Shown one piece after another: positions 35,040-44,146 of a stretch of 64,000 nt of DNA. The number at the start of each line of letters is the position of its first letter. The first letter of the stretch is position 1. Source of the DNA: CAVYEM01 sp963767635. Its GTDB lineage: Bacteria; Vulcanimicrobiota; Vulcanimicrobiia; Vulcanimicrobiales; Vulcanimicrobiaceae. The stretch covers positions 1,860,001 through 1,924,000 of the forward strand of contig CAVYEM010000001.1 in NCBI GenBank assembly GCA_963767635.1, written 5' to 3'. The notes beneath the pieces are model-generated. The model was not told the DNA's origin and ran no database searches. It saw only the letters and a list, made by a program, of their open reading frames with translations. The position numbers were made by a program, and so were the translations under genes.

Positions 35040-35378
35040 GCCTCGAGGAGCTCAGCCCTTCGACGAGCTCAGCCCTTCGACAGGCTCAGGGTGACAAACG
35101 CGTGCACTTCGACGAGCTCAGCACTTCGACAGGCTCAGGGTGACAACGCTTCGACAGGCTCAGCGTGACAACGCTTCGACAGGCTCAGGGTGACAAAGCG
35201 TACCCTTCGACGAGCTCAGGGTGACAACGCTTCGACAGGCTCAGCGTGACAACGCTTCGACAGGCTCAGGGTGACAACACTTCGACAGGCTCAGCGTGAC
35301 AACGCTTCGACAGGCTCAGCGTGACAACGCTTCGACAGGCTCAGGGTGACAACGCTTCGACAGGTTCAGAATGACAGA
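35040..35378 (+). repeat. Repeat array 7 (CTTCGACAGGCTCAG family)
   Basis: About fifteen units, the most regular stretch in the window, many with the spacer AACG only. The first units are the variant CTTCGACGAGCTCAG. It fills nearly the whole gap between two plus-strand genes. Confidence 0.95.
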
Positions 35379-35406
35379 CCGTTAGGCGGCGGGAAGAATG
35401 CGGCCG

Positions 35407-36358
35407 ATGAACGCTTCGCCGCTCGGCACGATCGGACTCTTTGGCGCCTCGGGAGCGGTGGGTCATGCGTTGGCGCCCGTATTGGAGCATCACGGCATCG
35501 AATATCGCGTCGTCGGCCGGGATTCTGACAAGCTGCGCCGGGAGTTTCCACGAGCGCAAGCGGTTCAAGCGGATTTTCTAAGCGGCGTGGGACTCGCGCA
35601 GGCAGCATCAGACGTCGATACGGTCGTCTATCTAGCCGGCGCACCGTACACCAAATTTGCGCAGCACCCAATCATGACGCGCAACGCGGTTGACGCGGCG
35701 AAAACGGCGGCGGTGAAGCGCTTTGTTCATGTAGCGCCCGTGTACAGCTACGGGCCGGCCGTGAGTAACCCCGTTCCGGAATCAATGCCGCACCGGCCCA
35801 ACACCCGCAAAGGGCGCTGGCGCCTGGAGCAAGAGCGGATCGTGCAAGATCGCGCACGGCGATGCGATGCAAACACTTATCCTTCATCTCCCCGATTTCT
35901 ATGGGCCGCACGCCGAGAACAGTTTAGCGAACTACTTCATGCGCGAGGCAGTCGCAGGCAAACCCGCAACGTTCATTGGACCGCTCGCAGCGCAGCGCGA
36001 ATTCATTTTCGTGCCCGACGTCGCGCAACCGTTGCTCGACCTCGCGTCGCTTCCCGGTGCGTATGGGCGCTGCTGGAATCTGGGCGCGGTCTCACCGATC
36101 CGCGCAGCAGACTTCGTTAACCAGACGTTCGCGACATTTGGCAGAGCGCCCAAAGTGCGTGCGGTGCCGAAAGCGGCGTTGCAGATCTTCGGGCTTTTCA
36201 ATCCGTTTATGCGAGAGCTTGCGGAGATGTACTATCTGTACGATAGCGGCTTCGTGCTCGATGATTCTCAGCTGCGCGCACGCCTGCGCGAAGTGCATAA
36301 AACATCGTACGACCAGGGGATTCGCAGCACAATCGAGTGGATGCAACGCGGTCGATGA
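35407..36358 (+). CDS. NAD(P)-dependent epimerase/dehydratase-like protein, one frameshift
   Basis: MNASPLGTIGLFGASGAVGH has the GxxGxxG Rossmann loop, with DVDTVVYLAGAPYTKFAQHP and VHVAPVYSYGP (the usual YGP after the catalytic region). Near 35865 the frame changes by one base and continues LILHLPDFYGPHAENSLANY, FMREAVAGKPATFIGPL, REFIFVPDVAQPLLDLASLP and ends TIEWMQRGR. Restored length about 316 residues, normal for short-chain-type epimerases or nucleoside-diphosphate-sugar modifiers. Confidence 0.78.
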
Positions 36359-36379
36359 CATGACGGCCGGCATGGCAAG

Positions 36380-36679
36380 TTAATCCGGCCAAAGGTTCGA
36401 TTGGATGCGCGCGCATCGATATTCGTAAAAGTTGCGAAGCGCGGCGTATCCGAACGCGACCGTTACCCAAAAGAACAATACGCCCATCCAATGCGGGACT
36501 GGTGCAATCGAGACGGCAAATGCGAGCGCCGCACGCGCGGTGTTTTCCCAGATGCGCTTGCGCTGCACGATCATCGTGGCTTTGGCGGCATCGTGCTGCG
36601 CAAGGACCATCGCATGCAATGGTGTTGCCGGTTTCGCTTGGCGATCGTCAGAGACGTTGACGGCGGCCCGTTGCTTCAC
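36380..36679 (-). CDS. Small two-helix membrane protein, paralogue A
   Basis: 99 residues from GTG 36679. It ends MVLAQHDAAKATMIVQRKRI, WENTARAALAFAVSIAPVPH, WMGVLFFWVTVAFGYAALRN, FYEYRCARIQSNLWPD. The last ~75 residues match the gene at 39089-39325 closely, with an identical terminal NFYEYRCARIQSNLWPD. Two hydrophobic segments flank a PHW/PHF turn; both ends are basic. Function unknown, inner membrane expected. Confidence 0.65.
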   Translation of the reverse strand: MKQRAAVNVSDDRQAKPATPLHAMVLAQHDAAKATMIVQRKRIWENTARAALAFAVSIAPVPHWMGVLFFWVTVAFGYAALRNFYEYRCARIQSNLWPD

Positions 36680-36711
36680 GCCCTTAGTGTAGCACGCTTC
36701 AGCGGTTGGTC

Positions 36712-37113
36712 GACGCGCTCAGCCCTTCGACAAGCTCAGGGTGACAAAGCGAGCCCTTCGACGAGCTCAGGGTGACAAAGTATGCCCTTCGACAAGCTCA
36801 GGGTGACAAAAGCACTCCCTTCGACGAGCTCAGGGTGACAAAGTACGCCCTTCGACAGGCTCAGGGTGACAAAGTACGCCCTTCGACAAGCTCAGGGTGA
36901 CAAACGCGTGCCCTTCGACAAGCTCAGGGTGACAAAGTACGCCCTTCGACAGGCTCAGCGTGACAACGCTTCGACAGGCTCAGGGTGACAAACGCGTGCC
37001 CTTCGACAGGCTCAGGGTGACAAAGTACGCCCTTCGACAAGCTCAGGGTGACAAAGTATCAGGGTGACAAAGTATCAGGGTGACAACTGTTTTTCGATGG
37101 GGTCACGATGACA
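36712..37113 (+). repeat. Repeat array 8 (CTTCGACAAGCTCAG family)
   Basis: About fourteen units, mostly the AAGCTCAG and GAGCTCAG variants with AAAGTACGCC or AAACGCGTGCC linkers. The final degenerate unit (TTTTCGATGGGGTCA then CGATGACAAAA) supplies the TGA stop of the minus-strand gene ending at 37103. Confidence 0.95.
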
Positions 37114-37423
37114 AAAAGGACTCAAAACGACATAGCGAGTTTTCTTCTTCTTCTGCCTCCAAAGAGAATGGTTGGTTCAGCGGCTGCATCGCGATCACGC
37201 TGCGGCCGGGCTCGTCGATGCGAACGATCAACGTCGTGGGCGGCGCGTGGTATTGAAATCCTTCGAAAGCGGCCATTGCCATGAGGCGGCCGTTTTCGGC
37301 TGCTTCATGCACGGAGGAACCGAGTGCCGTCACGGCCGGGCTTTCGCTCTCGGCGACATAGCCTTTTCCGAGCGGCATAACTCGAATGCGAAGTGGGCCT
37401 ATAGACACAATGATGCTCCTCAT
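37103..37423 (-). CDS. Hypothetical protein with HicB-like N-terminal pattern
   Basis: 106 residues from ATG 37423. RIRVMPLGKGYVAESESPAV, TALGSSVHEAAENGRLMAMA is reminiscent of the beta-beta-alpha start of HicB/DUF1902 antitoxin-like folds (GxGYxAxSPxxPGxxAxGxTxEEA), but the match is weak. The last codons TTG TCA TCG TGA lie in a degenerate repeat unit. The start codon sits in the loop of a perfect 9-bp palindrome. Divergent from the hydrolase gene. Confidence 0.5.
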   Translation of the reverse strand: MRSIIVSIGPLRIRVMPLGKGYVAESESPAVTALGSSVHEAAENGRLMAMAAFEGFQYHAPPTTLIVRIDEPGRSVIAMQPLNQPFSLEAEEEENSLCRFESFLSS

Positions 37424-37439
37424 GGAGGCCGGAGCATCA
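37411..37439. promoter_or_regulatory. Perfect 9-bp palindrome around the start codon of the 37423 gene
   Basis: TGATGCTCC (37411-37419), an 11-base loop and GGAGCATCA (37431-37439). In the minus-strand message the AUG lies in the loop of the hairpin. It could be an operator for a dimeric DNA-binding protein or an RNA hairpin that controls translation. Confidence 0.5.
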
Positions 37440-37527
37440 TCTTACGGCTTATATTGCGCGGGGGTCGGTACGCCACCGGACGAACGACGCTCCCAGGAAT
37501 AGGGGTTTCTGGAGGAGAGTGCCGGCG

Positions 37528-39066
37528 GTGATTGCCATATTGCTCGCATTACTGGCCGCGACGAACGGCGCGCCCGCTGCGCAACGGCCGGCCGACGGCA
37601 CGTACGCGTACGCCTTCGTGCAGCGCGGACAAACGATCGGAACCAGCGATGTGGTCTTCAAGGGCGCCGGAACAACGCTCACGGTGCAAGAGCGCGCGAC
37701 TTTAGGCGCGCTGCAAGCCACGACGAACACGACGCTCGATGCATCAACGCTGCGCGAACTGCAGTACAGCGGATCGTCGCCGCAAGAAGGCTCGTTCGAC
37801 GTAAGCCTCGCGGACGGCCTGGCGACACTACATTCGAGTGCGGTGACGATTCCGCTCAAAGCGGTTGCGGGCTCGCCTACGCTGCTCGTCGGCGACGGGC
37901 TGGTTTCAACGTATGCAATACTGCCGGCGCTCGTGCACGCGAGCGGCATCAAAACCTTCACGCTCGCCGCAATCAACGGCGCGAAAGCGCTTGCACTTAC
38001 GGTGGGCAGCGCGATCGGTAAACCGCCGGCCAACGTTCCGAGTAGCGATGCCGGCATGACGGTGACGTTCGGCGGCGCAACCGCCACGCTGTGGTACGAT
38101 CCGGAAACGTACGTGCTCGATTTGCTCGACAATCCGGCGAGCAGCATGCAGATTCGGCTGAGCTCGTACAGCGCCGCGGCACAGATTGCGCCGACGCCTT
38201 CACCGGCGCCGACGGCGACACCCGTGCCGCTGCCGTCCGCGCGATACACCAGCCGCGACGTGCGGTTCGCGGCCACCGGTGGAGCGCAGATCGCCGGCGT
38301 GCTGACGATTCCGCGCCGTGCGGCCAGACCGCTGCCGACGATCGTGATGGCGCCCGGCAGCGGGCCGCAGGATCGCGATGAGACGATCGGCCCGAACAAG
38401 ATCTTTTTGCAGCTGGCCAATGCGTTTTCGAATCACGGCTATGCGGTGCTGCGCTACGATAAGCGCGGCATCGGCAAGAGCATTGGGACGGATGCGGATT
38501 TGCGGCAGAATGCGGTCGCGGACGTCGATGCGGCGTTTCATTACGCGCAGACGCTGCGGGCGGTGCAGAAACGGCGCATCTATTTGCTGGGCCACAGCGA
38601 GGGCGCGATGAGCGTGCCGATCGTCGCGGCGCGCGAGAGCGGCATACGCGGCATCATTCTGCTGGCGCCGCCGGCGATTCCGCTCGCGCAAGTCATCGCA
38701 CGGCAAGCGCATTTGAGCGATGCTGCGTATCACAGGCAGTTGGCGGCTGCCGATGCGCGGGTGCGTCAGTTTGTGGCGAGTTGGGCGGGCTACGATCCGG
38801 CGAAGACGATCGCAAAAGTGCGCTGTCCGATCCTCGTGCTGCAAGGCGGCAAAGACTTTCAGGTGCTCGCGAGTGATCTACCGCGGCTGGTCAATGCGGC
38901 GAGAGCGGCGCATCGCGACATTACGGTTCGCGTTTTACCGAGCGACGATCACGTCTTTCTCAAAGTACCGGCGGGCAAAAGTTCGACCCTGGCGGAGTAT
39001 TACAAGCCCGGGTATGTGGACGCGGCGGTTGCCTCGACGATTTTAGGATGGCTGAGGGCGCATTAG
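37528..39066 (+). CDS. Exported alpha/beta-hydrolase with N-terminal beta domain
   Basis: I choose GTG 37528 because GGAGGAG ends ten bases upstream; the in-frame GTG 37519 is too close to it. A short signal peptide is followed by ~220 residues of strand-rich sequence (TYAYAFVQRGQTIGTSDVVF..), a Pro/Thr linker (APTPSPAPTATPVPLP) and the hydrolase: TIVMAPGSGPQDRDETIGPN, YAVLRYDKRGIGKS, nucleophile in LLGHSEGAMS, LVLQGGKDFQV (Asp) and DDHVFLK (His). This is the family of secreted esterases with a GSGP oxyanion strand. About 512 residues. Confidence 0.85.
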   Translation: MIAILLALLAATNGAPAAQRPADGTYAYAFVQRGQTIGTSDVVFKGAGTTLTVQERATLGALQATTNTTLDASTLRELQYSGSSPQEGSFDVSLADGLATLHSSAVTIPLKAVAGSPTLLVGDGLVSTYAILPALVHASGIKTFTLAAINGAKALALTVGSAIGKPPANVPSSDAGMTVTFGGATATLWYDPETYVLDLLDNPASSMQIRLSSYSAAAQIAPTPSPAPTATPVPLPSARYTSRDVRFAATGGAQIAGVLTIPRRAARPLPTIVMAPGSGPQDRDETIGPNKIFLQLANAFSNHGYAVLRYDKRGIGKSIGTDADLRQNAVADVDAAFHYAQTLRAVQKRRIYLLGHSEGAMSVPIVAARESGIRGIILLAPPAIPLAQVIARQAHLSDAAYHRQLAAADARVRQFVASWAGYDPAKTIAKVRCPILVLQGGKDFQVLASDLPRLVNAARAAHRDITVRVLPSDDHVFLKVPAGKSSTLAEYYKPGYVDAAVASTILGWLRAH

Positions 39067-39088
39067 CGGACCTATACGCAGCTGCGCT

Positions 39089-39325
39089 TTAATCGGGCCA
39101 GAGATTCGACTGGATGCGCGCGCAGCGATATTCGTAGAAGTTCCGGCTTGCGGCCAGTAAGAATGCGACCGTGGGCCAGAAACACAGGATGCCGACGAAA
39201 TGCGGCACGTGCAAGATCAAAATGCCGAACGTCAGCGCGGCGCGTACGGTGTTGCTCCACATGCGGCTGCGTTCGATCGGTATGCGCGCGCGTGCGGACT
39301 CTTGTTGCGCCAGGACCATCGCCAT
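39089..39325 (-). CDS. Small two-helix membrane protein, paralogue B
   Basis: 78 residues from ATG 39325, but the frame is open upstream and GPKPASPLMAMVLAQ mirrors KPATPLHAMVLAQ of paralogue A, so the real start is probably earlier, overlapping the SnoaL-like gene. RMWSNTVRAALTFGILILHV, PHFVGILCFWPTVAFLLAAS, RNFYEYRCARIQSNLWPD. The shared C-terminal motif is under strong constraint, which implies a conserved contact. Role unknown. Confidence 0.65.
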   Translation of the reverse strand: MAMVLAQQESARARIPIERSRMWSNTVRAALTFGILILHVPHFVGILCFWPTVAFLLAASRNFYEYRCARIQSNLWPD

Positions 39326-40080
39326 CAGCGGTGACGCGGGTTTGGGTCCAGCTTCGCCGCGTCTATGGGGAACGGCCCAAATGGCGGATGCGGTTCACGA
39401 AGACTACTCCTCACCGGCTCACGGAAGCGTTGCGACCGGCGTACCGTTTGTACGGATCTCCTGCGAGGCGGATCGTCAGGGTGGTCGGCATACGCCCATT
39501 GTCGTACTTCTCGTAACACCGGCAAGTGTTTCGTCGGAACGTTAGACAATCCAGAAGTTAGCCTGCACTGACGAGTCGTTCGATGGGGAGTTAGGCCACA
39601 ATCATGACGTACCGTTACGCTAACGATTTGCGGCTCCACTGCATCGGTGATGCCGTGGGCCGCCTGAATTTTTAGCGCTTCCGCGACGGCTTGCGAATCC
39701 TCATTCGCATCAATCTCGACGATCTTTCCCCAGCGCATTTTGATGATATGAACGCCATGGTTGTGGTATGGTGATCCGTCCGCAAGCGTATCGGCGTTAG
39801 TCCATCGCACAATGATTGTGGTATCGTTCGGAAGTCCGAATACCCAGACGTCCTGTACGGTGAGCTTCATGTTTGGTCCACAGCGTTCCAGGCGCTGGAG
39901 CCAGCGGCCCAACGCATCACGGTCATGCCGCGTGCCGCCCAACGCATGAGAGCCGCCGAAGCGGTGGACGACGTCGGAAGTGCAATCGTCCAGCAAGGAG
40001 CGAAAATCGCGCTGATTGACGCGTTCAAAATTCTTCTTAGCGATTCGTCGAACGACGGCATGGTATGGATTGAGCGTCAT
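39325..40080 (-). CDS. SnoaL/NTF2-like protein with atypical C-terminal extension
   Basis: 251 residues from ATG 40080. Residues 1-140 are a SnoaL-like fold: HAVVRRIAKKNFERVNQRDF, LLDDCTSDVVHRFGGSHALG, GTRHDRDALGRWLQRLERCG, VQDVWVFGLPNDTTIIVRWT, YHNHGVHIIKMRWGKIVEID. Family members end near here. The Arg-rich remainder (TVRRSQRFREPVRSSLREPH) has no pattern, so a base error after about 39660 may have removed the stop. The ATG overlaps the end of the Fic gene by four bases. Confidence 0.7.
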   Translation of the reverse strand: MTLNPYHAVVRRIAKKNFERVNQRDFRSLLDDCTSDVVHRFGGSHALGGTRHDRDALGRWLQRLERCGPNMKLTVQDVWVFGLPNDTTIIVRWTNADTLADGSPYHNHGVHIIKMRWGKIVEIDANEDSQAVAEALKIQAAHGITDAVEPQIVSVTVRHDCGLTPHRTTRQCRLTSGLSNVPTKHLPVLREVRQWAYADHPDDPPRRRSVQTVRRSQRFREPVRSSLREPHPPFGPFPIDAAKLDPNPRHR

Positions 40081-41280
40081 GGCACCTCTTGTTCGAACCG
40101 CTGAACCGCTTTACCGTTTCGGCGGTCACGGCCGAGAACATGGATGTCGTTGACTTCCAGCTCAGCGATGACGAGATACCACGACCCGAGGAAGGTCAGC
40201 CGGCTTAATAGCCGAGCCGCATAGTGGCCGCAAGTCCCGAGCCTCGTAGATCTGTTTCCGCAACCAAGGTGGGCCGGCGTAACTACTCCTGCGTCTGTAA
40301 GACGTTTCATCGCGTCTATTGTCGCGCGCAAGCTGCGGTCGATCATTAATTGCGCCGACGCCATCGTAATAGCAGGTGCACCGGGCAGTACATCGATCAA
40401 CTTTAGTGCTGCAGCATCAGAACGAACCGCACCTAGGCGTGTGCGCCATTCGTCTTGGATAGCGCGAATGCGCTCCTCGAATCTCATGGCATCGCCAGCG
40501 GCGCGCTTGCATGCGCCCGCAAAAATTCCTAGCCAGTGATTGATGGCGGCTACGGCTTCTTTAGAGTCCGGCGGCCCATCGTATGCAGTCACGCGCAGCC
40601 CTGCCAAATAGTCTCGCACATGTGTTGCAAGCACCAGGGAAACCGGTGGGCTAACGCGCTGAGTCAGACCACGGGATCGAAAGACCATGTGAATTAGCGC
40701 GCGTCCAACGCGGCCATTACCATCAGCAAATGGTGACTGTTCTCAAATTGCGCGTGAGCGATTGCCGCTTGAGCGACCGGAGGAAGCGAATCCTGGCTGC
40801 AAAACGCGCAGAGATCGATAAGCAAATCTTCGACCATTTCTGGTGGCGGCGGTACGAACACGGCAGAGCACGGATACGGCCGGCGTAATCGTCGCCTGGT
40901 GCAGTGCCTGCCAGCAGCCGGCGATGCGTCTCAAGAAGCACCGGCACTGTGATCGGTGAGCCCGCCTGCACCGTTTGAAGCGCATACGTCATCGCTTCAA
41001 TGTTGCCGATTACCTCCGCGGCCGTCACGTCGCTTGCGTCCTCACCTCGCGCGCGCGCCGCATCAGCGCGTAGCAAGCGGGTAAGCGCCTCTGTGTCGGC
41101 CAACGTTGATGCCTTCGCGGCAAGGTCTCTAGTCGCGCGCTCGGCATCCGATATGTCGGCGGCGGTGCTAGAATCAAAAGTGAACTCCCGGCCCTGCAAA
41201 AGATCGGGGACGTACACCTCGTACGAACATCCTAGGCGATCACGCCGCGACAGGCCGGACTCGGGCCCCTTACCTTGCAA
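40077..41280 (-). pseudogene. Fic/DOC family AMP-transferase, frameshifted and internally deleted
   Basis: Order on the minus strand: GCSYEVYVPDLLQGREFTFD, LTRLLRADAARARGEDASDV, TAAEVIGNIEAMTYALQ; one frame later VPPPPEMVEDLLIDLCAF and VAQAAIAHAQFEN; another shift gives FADGNGRVGRALIHMVFRSR, the end of the Fic motif HxFxDGNGRxxR; then ~180 residues of the C-terminal helical/winged domain. At least two frameshifts. In related proteins the segment before LLRAxAARA includes SxxIEG, the autoinhibitory helix; here LLR runs straight into ADAARA, so about 20 codons are missing. Start codon uncertain. Confidence 0.7.
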
Positions 41281-41426
41281 TCACGACGGACTTCTCGCGA
41301 AACGCCTGGGGGCGACACGTCAGGATCAAGACTCGTTCTTGCAGCACTTCGCGAGCGTGGTTGCCACGTTGATGTATTGCGCTGCCGTAGCTTTGGCGCG
41401 TACGGGCGGTATATTGATGCGCGAGC

Positions 41427-41840
41427 ATGAGTGACGAATCGATAGAGGCCTTGATTGGCAAGCGGCTCCAAGAGGTCGATATGGCGCTTTTGGCGGAGAC
41501 GTTGGACGCGCTGCTGGGCGACGGCATCAGCCCAGCGGGCGCGCCGCTAGACGAAGCCGAGGCCGAATACGTCGCGCAAAACTTACTGCACGCCCAAATT
41601 CGCGGAAAGTGCAAGTGTGGGCAAGACGACTGCAACACCTACTATTTTTTCGTTCCGGAAAAACCGCGCGATGCAGTTCGCTATTCCACGGTAAGTTTGT
41701 ACTCCAGGGGCGAGCATCTGGTTCACATCGATAGCCAAGGCGACGTGTATGAAGTGGAGCGGTTATACGATTTCAGCGGCGGACGGCGTTGGGTCGCATC
41801 GCTGATGCCGGACGGCAGCTGGCAAGAGCGGGAAGTCTAG
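41427..41840 (+). CDS. Hypothetical protein (137 aa) with CxCxxxxC motif
   Basis: ATG 41427. MSDESIEALIGKRLQEVDMA, LLAETLDALLGDGISPAG, EYVAQNLLHAQIRGKCKCGQ, DDCNTYYFFVPEKPRDAVRY, then a beta-rich end with YEVERLYDFSGGRRWVASLM. The three cysteines could hold a metal. No signal or membrane segment. I do not recognise the family; it is divergent from the Fic gene. Confidence 0.55.
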   Translation: MSDESIEALIGKRLQEVDMALLAETLDALLGDGISPAGAPLDEAEAEYVAQNLLHAQIRGKCKCGQDDCNTYYFFVPEKPRDAVRYSTVSLYSRGEHLVHIDSQGDVYEVERLYDFSGGRRWVASLMPDGSWQEREV

Positions 41841-41932
41841 CGTTTTGCCGCGTGATGCTGCACTGCGGTGATGCATTCGTCCAACACGCCGACGTGGCGT
41901 CGGGCTCCTGGAGGGGTTTGCGCAACGCCGAT

Positions 41933-42092
41933 TCAATCGAACTTTGGCGCTGATGATGACGCGTAGACATTGCCGGGCGGGTCGGTCAGCGATTTACCCA
42001 TTCGGGCGATGATGTGGAAATTATCGGCCTGAAACGAGGTACGAGATGCATTTGCTAGGGCGGCTAAGAAATCTTTGAGGCGATCGAAGCGT
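41933..42092 (-). pseudogene. Short unassigned gene fragment at array edge
   Basis: The minus strand reads FDRLKDFLAALANASRTSFQ, ADNFHIIARMGKSLTDPPGN, VYASSSAPKFD and stop, which looks protein-like, but a TGA from the repeat precedes it and no start codon exists. Probably the tail of a gene cut by array 9. No family recognised. Confidence 0.25.
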
Positions 42093-42103
42093 CGCTTGGC
42101 GGC

Positions 42104-42422
42104 GCTTCGACAGGCTCAGCGTGACAAGAGACGGCGCTTCGACAAAGCGCCTGCGCGAAGCGCAGTCCTGAGCGAGCGTAGCGAGTCGAAGGCTCAGCGT
42201 GACAAGAGACAGGCTCAGCGTGACAGCAGCGTGACAGCGCTTCGACAGGCTCAGCGTGACAAGACAGGCTCAGCGTGACAAGCCCGAAGCTTGCGCTGAG
42301 CGAAGTCGAAGCGACAGGCTCAGCGTGACAGCGCTTCGACAGGCTCAGCGTGACGGCGCTTCGACAGGCTCAGCGTGACAAAAAGCAAGATCAGCGTGAC
42401 AAGAAACAAGGTCAGAATGACA
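42104..42422 (+). repeat. Repeat array 9, including one hairpin-type long unit
   Basis: Short units plus one long unit (CTTCGACAAAGCGC, then CTGCGCGAAGCGCAG, TCCTGAGCGAGCGTAGCGAG, TCGAAGG) at about 42138-42191, and one CTTGCGCTGAGCGAAG variant. It ends 15 bases before the PDZ-GAF gene. Confidence 0.95.
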
Positions 42423-42436
42423 GGGAGCGCTGACGT

Positions 42437-44134
42437 ATGACCGCTACGGCGTGGCGTGCCGTGCTGCTTCCGCTGCTCGCAATTGCGGCGCTGTTCGTCG
42501 TGTTCGGGCCGGCCGTGCAGATTCAGCGGGATGACTTTGGTGTTGGGTCGGTTCAGTTTGCATCGCAAGAACTGCTGCAAGACGTTGCTCCGGGATCGGC
42601 GGCGGCTGCTGCCGGATTGAAAAAAGGCGATCGCATTCGCTTTCTGGCCAAGGGGCTGAGCGAGAAGATCGCCGTGCTGTTTCCCGTGCCGAGCGTGCAC
42701 GCGCGGGTGATCGTCAACGGTACGCGTGAGGTAACGTTGGTTGCGGGGCCTGCACAACCGGTCAGTCTCAGCTGGAACATCGGGTTGACGCTGGTGCGCC
42801 TTGCGTTTTTGCTCGTCGCTGCGCTGCTGGCTTGGCGGCGGCCGGACGATCGCGCATCGCGCGCGTTGGTCGTGTTTCTCTTTACGCTCGGATTCGGCAT
42901 CGCGCTCAACAACAATGCGTTTGAATCACCGAGTCTTTCCTTCATCGTGCTGCAATTGCTCTCGACTTCGGCGATTTTGTATTCCTTCGGCGCCGCAGCG
43001 CAGTTTGCGGCACTGTTTCCCTCGGGTCAGGCTCCGCGGACGTCGCGAATCATGTCCAATTGGACTGTCGGTGTGTGCCTGTTCGGAATCGGCGTCTTCA
43101 TTTTCGCATCGCTCGTTCAGATTGACACCGTCCGCCTTTTTGCCGTGTCGTCCGTCGTCTACGCGACGTTTGTGATTGCGCTAGGCCTTCTGGGAGCAAC
43201 GCTCATCGAGCGATACGTTCATTCTCCCCTATCCGAACGCAGGCGGCGATTCTTGATCTTCGTAATCCTCGCTGCCGGGCTACTCGGGCCCGCCGTCGAT
43301 ATATTGGTTGCGCTTTTCGGCGGCTTCAACCACGCCGTCGACGCGTATGCATCGCTCACGCTGATCGTCATTCCCGTGGGGCTGGCGTACGTTATTCTGC
43401 GCCATCGCGTCATCGACGTGGGCTTCGTTCTCAATCGCGCTGCGGTCTACGGTGTTGTTTCAATTTTCATCGTCGGCGTATTCGTCGTCGTCGAAACGCT
43501 GCTGGCGAAGTACGTCGAATCGACCAGCCATCTGACAAGTACCGCGGTTCAGCTCGCGGTCGCGCTGGCGCTGGGGTTTTCGATTCGCGCTATCCATGGG
43601 CGCGCCGATCGCTTCGTGGATAACGTGCTTTTCCGCGCGCGGCATCAGGCGGAGGCGGCGATTCGCACGTTCGCGCACGATGCGCCGTATATTACGGACG
43701 AGCGAGTGCTCGGAGAACGCTGTATCGAAACGGTCGTGCACCATGCCGGCGCGCGGGGCGCCGGCATATGGCTTCGCGACGCGTCCGGAGCGTATCGTCC
43801 CGTGCAAAGCACGTTTGCGGACCCGTGCGCCGCTGACGAAAACGATGCAGCGCTCGTCGGTATGCGTGCGCGCCGCGTCATCGTCGAACCGGCGCGCATC
43901 AGGTCGACGTTGCCGGGAGTGTTGGCCTTCCCGATGGTGGTCCGGGGGGAACTCATTGGGACGCTGGTTTGCGGTCCGAAAACCGTCGACGAATCGTACG
44001 CTCCCGACGAGATCGACGCGCTCGAAGCGCTGTGCACTGCGGTGGGCCATGCATACGACGCGTTAGAAGTTCGCCAGCTTCGTCTTCGTCTGCAGGCGAT
44101 GCAAGGCGGCGTTACGCGGGGGGCGCCGGTGTAA
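42437..44134 (+). CDS. PDZ - seven-helix membrane - GAF sensor protein without kinase domain
   Basis: 565 residues. One N-terminal helix (AWRAVLLPLLAIAALFVVFG) leads to a periplasmic PDZ-like domain with VAPGSAAAAAGLKKGDRI. About seven further helices follow (residues ~110-370), then GFSIRAIHGRADRFVDNVLF and a cytoplasmic GAF domain (RTFAHDAPYITDERVLGERC to ALCTAVGHAYDAL). This is the architecture of some sensor histidine kinases and phosphatase regulators, but the protein ends after the GAF with no H-box or ATPase. It must signal through a partner. It lies between two repeat arrays. Confidence 0.75.
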   Translation: MTATAWRAVLLPLLAIAALFVVFGPAVQIQRDDFGVGSVQFASQELLQDVAPGSAAAAAGLKKGDRIRFLAKGLSEKIAVLFPVPSVHARVIVNGTREVTLVAGPAQPVSLSWNIGLTLVRLAFLLVAALLAWRRPDDRASRALVVFLFTLGFGIALNNNAFESPSLSFIVLQLLSTSAILYSFGAAAQFAALFPSGQAPRTSRIMSNWTVGVCLFGIGVFIFASLVQIDTVRLFAVSSVVYATFVIALGLLGATLIERYVHSPLSERRRRFLIFVILAAGLLGPAVDILVALFGGFNHAVDAYASLTLIVIPVGLAYVILRHRVIDVGFVLNRAAVYGVVSIFIVGVFVVVETLLAKYVESTSHLTSTAVQLAVALALGFSIRAIHGRADRFVDNVLFRARHQAEAAIRTFAHDAPYITDERVLGERCIETVVHHAGARGAGIWLRDASGAYRPVQSTFADPCAADENDAALVGMRARRVIVEPARIRSTLPGVLAFPMVVRGELIGTLVCGPKTVDESYAPDEIDALEALCTAVGHAYDALEVRQLRLRLQAMQGGVTRGAPV

Positions 44135-44146
44135 GGGATGGGGCGG

